From Thermohalobaculum xanthum (lineage in GTDB: Bacteria > Pseudomonadota > Alphaproteobacteria > Rhodobacterales > Rhodobacteraceae): a DNA stretch of 64,000 nt. The stretch covers positions 372,001 through 436,000 of the forward strand of contig NZ_JAEHHL010000002.1 in NCBI RefSeq assembly GCF_016623495.1. Direction: 5' to 3'. Below, in pieces: positions 59,234 through 64,000 of this stretch. A program made the translations under genes and the position numbers. The notes under the pieces were generated by a model. It ran no database searches. It was not told the origin of the DNA and saw nothing but the letters and a program-made list of their open reading frames with translations. Positions within the stretch are counted from its first letter, which is position 1; each line of letters begins with the position of its first letter.

Positions 59234-60538
59234 ATGATTCCGCGCTATTCCCGCCCTGAAATGACCGCGATCTGGGAGCCGGCGACCCGCTTCCGCATCT
59301 GGTTCGAGATCGAGGCCCACGCCTGCGACGCGCAGGCACAGCTCGGCGTGATCCCGAAATCCGCGGCCGAGGCCGTCTGGAAGGCGAAGGACGTGGACTT
59401 CGACGTCGCGCGGATCGACGAGATCGAGCGCGAGGTCAAGCACGATGTGATCGCCTTCCTCACGCACCTGGCCGAGTTCGTGGGGCCGGAGGCGCGCTTC
59501 GTGCACCAGGGCATGACCTCGTCGGACGTGCTCGATACCTGCCTCAACGTCCAGCTCACGCGCGCCGCCGATATCCTGATCAAGGACATGGACGCGCTCC
59601 TCGCCGCGCTCAAGCGCCGTGCCTTCGAGCACAAGGACACGGTCTGCATCGGCCGCAGCCACGGCATCCATGCCGAGCCGGTGACCTTCGGCCTGAAGAT
59701 GGCACAGGCCTATGCCGAGATGGAGCGCAACCGCGACCGCCTCGTCGCCGCGCGGACCGAGGTCGCGACCTGCGCGATCTCGGGTGCGGTCGGAACCTTC
59801 GCCAACATCGACCCGCGCGTCGAGGAGCACGTCGCCAAGGCCATGGGCCTGCGGCCCGAGCCCGTCTCGACCCAGGTTATCCCTCGCGACCGCCACGCGA
59901 TGTTCTTCGCCACGCTTGGCGTCATCGCCTCATCGATCGAGCGGCTCGCCACCGAGATCCGACACCTGCAGCGCACGGAGGTTCTCGAGGCGGAGGAATA
60001 TTTCAGCCCCGGCCAGAAGGGCTCCTCGGCGATGCCGCACAAGCGCAACCCGGTGCTCACGGAGAACCTCACGGGACTGGCCCGGATGGTGCGCGCTTAT
60101 GCCCTCCCGGCGATGGAGAACGTGGCGCTGTGGCACGAGCGGGACATCTCGCATTCCTCGGTCGAGCGCATGATCGGCCCCGATGCAACGGTGACGCTGG
60201 ACTTCGCGCTCGTGCGCCTGACGGGCGTGATCGACAAGCTGGTCGTCTATCCCGACAACATGGCGCGCAACCTCGACAAGTTCCGTGGCCTCGTCCACTC
60301 GCAGCGGGTGCTGCTGGCGCTGACGCAGAAGGGCGTGAGCCGCGAGGATTCCTACCGGCTGGTCCAGCGCAACGCCATGAAGGTCTGGGAACAGGGCGCC
60401 GACTTCATGGCCGAGCTCAAGGCCGACCCGGAGGTCCGCGCGGCGCTGAGCGATGCCGAGATCGAGGAGAAGTTCGACCTCGGCTACCACACCAAGCATG
60501 TCGACACGATCTTCGCGCGGGTGTTCGGGGATTCTTGA
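59234..60538 (+). CDS. purB: Adenylosuccinate lyase
   Basis: Cytoplasmic purine-synthesis enzyme that cleaves fumarate from SAICAR and from adenylosuccinate. 434 residues, standard length. Family signature SSAMPHKRNPVLTEN (fumarase/lyase signature), catalytic histidines in GRSHGIHAEPVTFG and the HQGMTSSDVLDT block near residue 90 are present. ATG 59234, preceded by GAGGA, is preferred over ATG 59174, which adds a non-conserved leader. Together with gpt at 14863 it represents the de novo and salvage sides of purine supply. Confidence 0.96.
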   Translation: MIPRYSRPEMTAIWEPATRFRIWFEIEAHACDAQAQLGVIPKSAAEAVWKAKDVDFDVARIDEIEREVKHDVIAFLTHLAEFVGPEARFVHQGMTSSDVLDTCLNVQLTRAADILIKDMDALLAALKRRAFEHKDTVCIGRSHGIHAEPVTFGLKMAQAYAEMERNRDRLVAARTEVATCAISGAVGTFANIDPRVEEHVAKAMGLRPEPVSTQVIPRDRHAMFFATLGVIASSIERLATEIRHLQRTEVLEAEEYFSPGQKGSSAMPHKRNPVLTENLTGLARMVRAYALPAMENVALWHERDISHSSVERMIGPDATVTLDFALVRLTGVIDKLVVYPDNMARNLDKFRGLVHSQRVLLALTQKGVSREDSYRLVQRNAMKVWEQGADFMAELKADPEVRAALSDAEIEEKFDLGYHTKHVDTIFARVFGDS

Positions 60539-60598
60539 CCTTTCCGCCCCAGGGTCAGGCTGCGGGCCGATGCCCGCGCTGGCCTGGGGAGGCGGAGA

Positions 60599-61012
60599 AT
60601 GCGAGCGAGACGATACCTTGTCGGGCTGGCGCTACTGCTGAGCGGTTGCGCCGGCCTGCTCGAGGGCGACGATCAGACGGTCCTCCTGATCAGCACGCCG
60701 CCGGGTGCCGGTTGCGATGTCTTTCGCGACGATGCATTGATCGCCTCGATCGCCCGAACACCGATGAGCGTCCAGATTGCGGCGAGCCCGCGGCCCATGA
60801 CGGTGACCTGCGCAATGCGCGGGTATCCGCCTGCATCCGTCGAGGTTACATCCTCCAACGGGATCGGCACCCTGGGCACATGGCTCGTCGGCGGCCCGGT
60901 GGGCCGCACGATCGACTCGGCGACGCTGACCGACTTCCGCTATCCCGGCACCATCCTCGTCGAAATCTTTCCTCCGCCGGTGAGGTACGGCCCTCTGCCG
61001 CTGGCGCACTGA
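60599..61012 (+). CDS. Small exported lipoprotein
   Basis: A 137-residue protein whose N-terminus MRARRYLVGLALLLSGC has a clear lipobox, so it is likely lipid-anchored at the outer membrane. The core LLISTPPGAGCDVFRDD and PMTVTCAMRGYPPASVEV resemble PEGA-like beta domains that display ligand-binding loops. No enzymatic motif. Conserved function unknown. It follows purB by 60 bp and may be cotranscribed with the glutathione peroxidase gene 108 bp downstream. Confidence 0.8.
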   Translation: MRARRYLVGLALLLSGCAGLLEGDDQTVLLISTPPGAGCDVFRDDALIASIARTPMSVQIAASPRPMTVTCAMRGYPPASVEVTSSNGIGTLGTWLVGGPVGRTIDSATLTDFRYPGTILVEIFPPPVRYGPLPLAH

Positions 61013-61120
61013 GCGCCTGCGGGACGGCGGCTCAGGCGTCGATAAAAACGGCCCGCTTGCCCCGAGGCGGCGGACGCCTATCTCAATGGAGAGAAACCCC
61101 GCGAGAGACAGAGGACCGAG

Positions 61121-61669
61121 ATGCTCACCCGACGCGCTCTCATCGCCGCAATGGCGCTCAGCCCGGTGTCGCTGCATGCCGGAGAATTGAGCGCACGGGA
61201 TTTCAGCTTTCCCGGGATCGACGGCGGCATGGTCTCCCTGTCGGAATTCGCGGGACGGCCGGTGCTGGTCGTGAACACGGCCTCGCGCTGCGGCTTCACC
61301 TACCAGTATGACGGCTTGCAGGCCCTCTACGACAGATACCGCGACCGCGGGCTCGTCGTTCTCGGCGTGCCGTCGGACGATTTCGGCGGGCAGGAACTCG
61401 ATACCGAGGCCGCGGTCAAGGAGTTCTGCAGCGTCAACTTCTCGATCGACTTCCCGATGACGGCGATCACCGCGGTACGGGGGCCGGGCGCGCATCCCTT
61501 CTATGTCTGGGCGCGCGGCGAACTCGGCGCCGAGCAGGCGCCGAGCTGGAATTTCCACAAGTATCTTGTCGGTCCCGACGGGGCGCTGGTCGGCGCCTTC
61601 TCCACCCGCACCGAACCCGACGACCCGCAACTGCTTGCCGCCATCGAGAAGCTGCTGCCGCAGGGCTGA
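61121..61669 (+). CDS. Exported glutathione peroxidase family protein
   Basis: Peroxide-reducing thioredoxin-fold enzyme of 182 residues. Signal-like N-terminus with a twin-arginine-like pair (LTRRALIAAMALSPVSLHA). The catalytic tetrad is complete: C57 in NTASRCGFT, Q91 in FGGQEL, W143 and N144 in SWNFHKYLV. Most bacterial members use thioredoxin-type reductants rather than glutathione. Location is predicted to be periplasmic. Confidence 0.88.
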   Translation: MLTRRALIAAMALSPVSLHAGELSARDFSFPGIDGGMVSLSEFAGRPVLVVNTASRCGFTYQYDGLQALYDRYRDRGLVVLGVPSDDFGGQELDTEAAVKEFCSVNFSIDFPMTAITAVRGPGAHPFYVWARGELGAEQAPSWNFHKYLVGPDGALVGAFSTRTEPDDPQLLAAIEKLLPQG

Positions 61670-61742
61670 CGGCGCTCGGCCGACGGCGGGCGTGCCCGGT
61701 GCGTGACGCCTTCGCCGGATCGTTCCCCGAGGCAGGCGCGCG

Positions 61743-63257
61743 TCAGGCAATCCGCTTGCGCAGGGACTCGGCGGCGCCGCGGATGTCGCGCAGCTCACCA
61801 TCATCCTTGCGCGACAGGTTGGCCATCTGCATCGCCATGCGCCGATTGCCGCGAAAGCGCGCTTCGTGCCGGGCGAGGAAATCCCAGTAGAGCGTCGTGA
61901 ACGGGCATGCCTTTGGGCCGGTCGCGATGCGCGGATCGTAGCGACATCCGCCGCAGCAGTCCGACATGCGCGAAATATAGGCGCCGGACGCGGCGTAGGG
62001 TTTGGTCCCGACGATGCCACCGTCGCCATGCTGGCTCATGCCGAGGACGTTGGGCAGGCTGACCCAGTCGATGGCGTCGAGATAGAGTTCCATGTGCCAT
62101 TCATGAACGCGATAGGGATGCGCACCCCACAGCATTGCGAACAGTCCCATCACCATCAGCCGCTGGATGTGATGGGCATATCCCTCCTCGAGAAGCTGGG
62201 TCAGGCCATCGGCCAGGCAGGCCATAACGGTGTCGCCCGTCCAGAAGAAACCCGGCAAGTCGGCGTCGGCACCCAGCGCGTTCAGCCCCGCATAACCGGG
62301 CATCTCGGCCCAATAGACGCCGCGAACGAACTCGCGCCAGCCGAGGATCTGGCGCACGAACCCCTCGACGGCGTTGAGGGGCGCATGCCCGTTCGCCCAG
62401 GCCGAGATCGCAGCGGCGCAGACTTCCCTGGGATCCACCAGCTTGAGATTGAGCGCGGTCGAAAGGCGCGAATGCCACAGCGTCGAGTGGCCGGTCGCGA
62501 TCGCGTCCTGGTGATCGCCGAAACGCGGCAGGCGGTGGTCGATGAAATCGCGCAGATGCGCGAGGGCCGCGCGGCGTGTGACCGGCTCGGCGAACCCTTC
62601 GGTCGAGCCGGGCGCATCCGGGAATAGCCGCTCGACCATCCGCATCACCTTGCGCGTGATCTCGTCGGGTTCGGAGTGCGGCCGTCCGGGCGTGAAGCCC
62701 GGGCCGTCGCGTCCAAATGGCTTGCGATTGTCGGCATCGAAGTTCCAGCGCCCGCCGGCAGGCGCGTCGCCATCCATCAGCCAGCCGGTCTTCTTGCGCA
62801 TGGCGCGGTAGAAATCCTCGAGGATGAAGCGCCGGCGCCCTTCGCGCAGATCGGAGAACTCGGCCGGCGTGCTGAGGAAGTGATGATCGGGGTGCACCAC
62901 CAGCCCGGGAAACCGGTCGCGGAGGGCATCGCGAACACGCATGTCGCCGGGGAGCGTGACATGATGCTCGTCTGCCGGATGGCGCGCTGCACCCTCGGCC
63001 AGCGTGGCCGCAGGATCCTCTCCGTCGATCGCGTGATAACGCACGGTAAAGCCGCGGGCCCGAAGCTCATCCGCGAAATGGCGCATCGCGGCGAAGAAAA
63101 GAACAAGGCGTTTCTTGTGCTGACGCAGGTAGGTGGCTTCCTCGCGCGCCTCGGTCATCACGACCGCGTCGCGCTCGGGATCGAGGCGATCCAGAGCATT
63201 AGCCCGGATGTCCAGCTGGTCACCGAGGACGAGCAGGAGGCGCCTTGCGCGCGTCAT
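61743..63257 (-). CDS. phrB: Iron-sulfur (6-4) photolyase, PhrB type
   Basis: DNA photolyase/cryptochrome of 504 residues with FAD and a predicted 4Fe-4S cluster. Cluster ligands C347, C435, C438 and C451 keep the spacing 88-3-13 of Agrobacterium PhrB (C350, C438, C441, C454) exactly; the local sequences are VMACLADG and CCGGCRYDPRIATGPKAC. The FAD cradle includes EGYAHHIQRLMVMGLFAML. This family repairs (6-4) photoproducts with light energy and carries a lumazine antenna. It overlaps the DUF2256 gene by 4 bp, so they are cotranscribed, with another photolyase-type gene upstream. Confidence 0.93.
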   Translation of the reverse strand: MTRARRLLLVLGDQLDIRANALDRLDPERDAVVMTEAREEATYLRQHKKRLVLFFAAMRHFADELRARGFTVRYHAIDGEDPAATLAEGAARHPADEHHVTLPGDMRVRDALRDRFPGLVVHPDHHFLSTPAEFSDLREGRRRFILEDFYRAMRKKTGWLMDGDAPAGGRWNFDADNRKPFGRDGPGFTPGRPHSEPDEITRKVMRMVERLFPDAPGSTEGFAEPVTRRAALAHLRDFIDHRLPRFGDHQDAIATGHSTLWHSRLSTALNLKLVDPREVCAAAISAWANGHAPLNAVEGFVRQILGWREFVRGVYWAEMPGYAGLNALGADADLPGFFWTGDTVMACLADGLTQLLEEGYAHHIQRLMVMGLFAMLWGAHPYRVHEWHMELYLDAIDWVSLPNVLGMSQHGDGGIVGTKPYAASGAYISRMSDCCGGCRYDPRIATGPKACPFTTLYWDFLARHEARFRGNRRMAMQMANLSRKDDGELRDIRGAAESLRKRIA

Positions 63258-63403
63258 GCCCGTCTCCGCGCCGAACGGCAGCGATCCGAGCAGTGCCGGA
63301 CGGCGTCCCAGTCACGCGCCCATTTCCGCCGCCAGACAAAGGGACGGCCACAGATCGCGCAGGTTTTCGCGGGCAGGTCGGATTTCTTTCGCATCCGTGG
63401 CAT
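63254..63403 (-). CDS. DUF2256 zinc-ribbon protein
   Basis: A 49-residue protein, MPRMRKKSDLPAKTCAICGR at the start, with CAIC and a CSDRC-type cysteine pair forming a zinc ribbon, and the family's FVWRRKWARDWDAVRHCSDRC block. DUF2256 genes often sit beside photolyases; the role is unknown. ATG 63403 has GGAGA upstream. The stop overlaps the PhrB start. Confidence 0.85.
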   Translation of the reverse strand: MPRMRKKSDLPAKTCAICGRPFVWRRKWARDWDAVRHCSDRCRSARRRA

Positions 63404-63458
63404 CGCGTCTCCTTGTGCCGCACACGCGTCCCACGTTGGCCGCGCATGCTGTTGCCGG

Positions 63459-64000
63459 TCAGAAGTCGAAGCTCTGCTGGCTGTCCGCCTTGCGCGCGGG
63501 TCGCCTGGGTCGCGTCGTGCCTCTCGTCGGGCGGCGGGAGGCGTGGCGCGCCAGCACGGCTTGCTTCGCCTCGGCGAAGCCTTGCTCGCGGCGTCGCGCA
63601 TGGACCCGATCCCGCGCCATGCGCGCGGCAGCCACGTGATCGACGAGGGGCGCGGGGTAGTCGCGCCCGATGCGGCAGCCCCATTCGGCCTGCTGGGCGG
63701 GCGTCATCTTCCAAGGCTCGTGGATCAAGGGGGCCGGGACGCGTGAGAGTTGCGGGAGCCAACGCCGGAGAAACACGTCCTTCGGGTCCTGATCATGGGA
63801 CTGCTTCACCGGATTGTAGACCCTGAGCGTGTTGATCCCTGTCGTGCCGGACTGCATCTGGCACTGGCTCCAGTGGATGCCGGGCTCGAAGTCGGTGAAG
63901 AGCTGTGCGAGCCCCGGCCCGAACCGGCGCCAGTCGAGCCAGAGATGATAGGCCGCGACGGACACCAGCATCGCGCGCATCCTGAAATTGAGCCAGCCCG
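63459..64000 (-). CDS. FAD-binding photolyase/cryptochrome family protein (C-terminal part)
   Basis: The visible 180 residues run off the right edge and begin GWLNFRMRAMLVSVAAYHLWLDW, the FAD-binding C-terminal domain of deoxyribodipyrimidine photolyase-like proteins. QMQSGTTGINTLRVYNPVKQSHDQDPKDVFLRRWLPQL is strongly conserved and lines the flavin pocket. The tail is arginine-rich and ends QQSFDF. The N-terminal antenna domain is outside the window, so CPD photolyase and cryptochrome cannot be told apart. Confidence 0.88.
   Translation of the reverse strand, partial: GWLNFRMRAMLVSVAAYHLWLDWRRFGPGLAQLFTDFEPGIHWSQCQMQSGTTGINTLRVYNPVKQSHDQDPKDVFLRRWLPQLSRVPAPLIHEPWKMTPAQQAEWGCRIGRDYPAPLVDHVAAARMARDRVHARRREQGFAEAKQAVLARHASRRPTRGTTRPRRPARKADSQQSFDF

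Overview
This is a GC-rich window, roughly two thirds G+C by eye, with very tight gene packing: many 1-8 bp ATGA, GTGA and TGATG overlaps, and only two gene-free stretches over 300 bp. Gene content points to an alphaproteobacterium, most likely Rhodobacteraceae. The indicators are several TRAP and ABC uptake operons, a tamA-tamB pair, bpt (aspartate/glutamate leucyltransferase), a membrane pyrophosphatase, a DUF6314 gene back to back with purB, and an iron-sulfur photolyase of the PhrB type. I saw no rRNA, tRNA, insertion sequence, CRISPR array or phage gene. It reads as ordinary chromosome rich in transport and catabolic operons.

Layout. 1-6533 (+): TRAP operon (dctP cut by the window edge, dctQ, dctM) followed by an amidase, a 57-residue membrane protein, a 2-hydroxyacid dehydrogenase and a multicopper oxidase. 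6544-12657 (-): exported pentapeptide-repeat protein, isocitrate lyase/PEP mutase-family lyase, a second TRAP operon and a DadA-like amino-acid dehydrogenase. 12869-14680: orphan ParA, SRPBCC protein, exported histidine phosphatase. 14863-20981 (+): xanthine-type phosphoribosyltransferase, DUF1428 protein and a BMP-family ABC importer with a cupin gene between its permeases; this looks like purine uptake plus salvage. 21044-27282: DsrE-like protein (-), then a guanidinobutyrase-like hydrolase with a complete spermidine/putrescine-type importer and a metallo-beta-lactamase-fold hydrolase.

27434-39944: a LysM plus solute-binding-domain protein (+), an RND efflux pump and its adaptor (-), and TamB and TamA (-). 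40023-44933: a nucleotide-sugar cassette of a C-3 methyltransferase (-) facing rfbF, rfbG, an RmlC-like epimerase and an argE-like deacylase (+). The two arms share a promoter region built as an exact mirror image. 45066-51470: hisI, an IscU/NifU-like protein, a K+-dependent-type membrane pyrophosphatase, soluble pyrophosphatase, a DksA-like zinc-finger protein, an orphan ATPase and a MetA whose specificity residue indicates acetyl-CoA. 51477-52900 (-): truncated hemoglobin translationally coupled to an adenylate cyclase. 53046-58551: Tat lipoprotein hydrolase, PPK2, RDD protein, Bpt, and a periplasmic Cache protein divergent from a diguanylate cyclase. 58603-64000: DUF6314, purB, small lipoprotein, glutathione peroxidase, and a light-repair cluster of FeS photolyase, DUF2256 and a second FAD-binding photolyase cut by the window edge.

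Most interesting points: the mirror-symmetric divergent promoter and the branched-sugar cassette it drives; the hemoglobin-cyclase pair as a possible gas-responsive cAMP module; the LysM-solute-binding fusion; and the guanidino-compound uptake and hydrolysis operon. All functions are read from the sequence by eye and from knowledge of the families. No alignment or database search was run.
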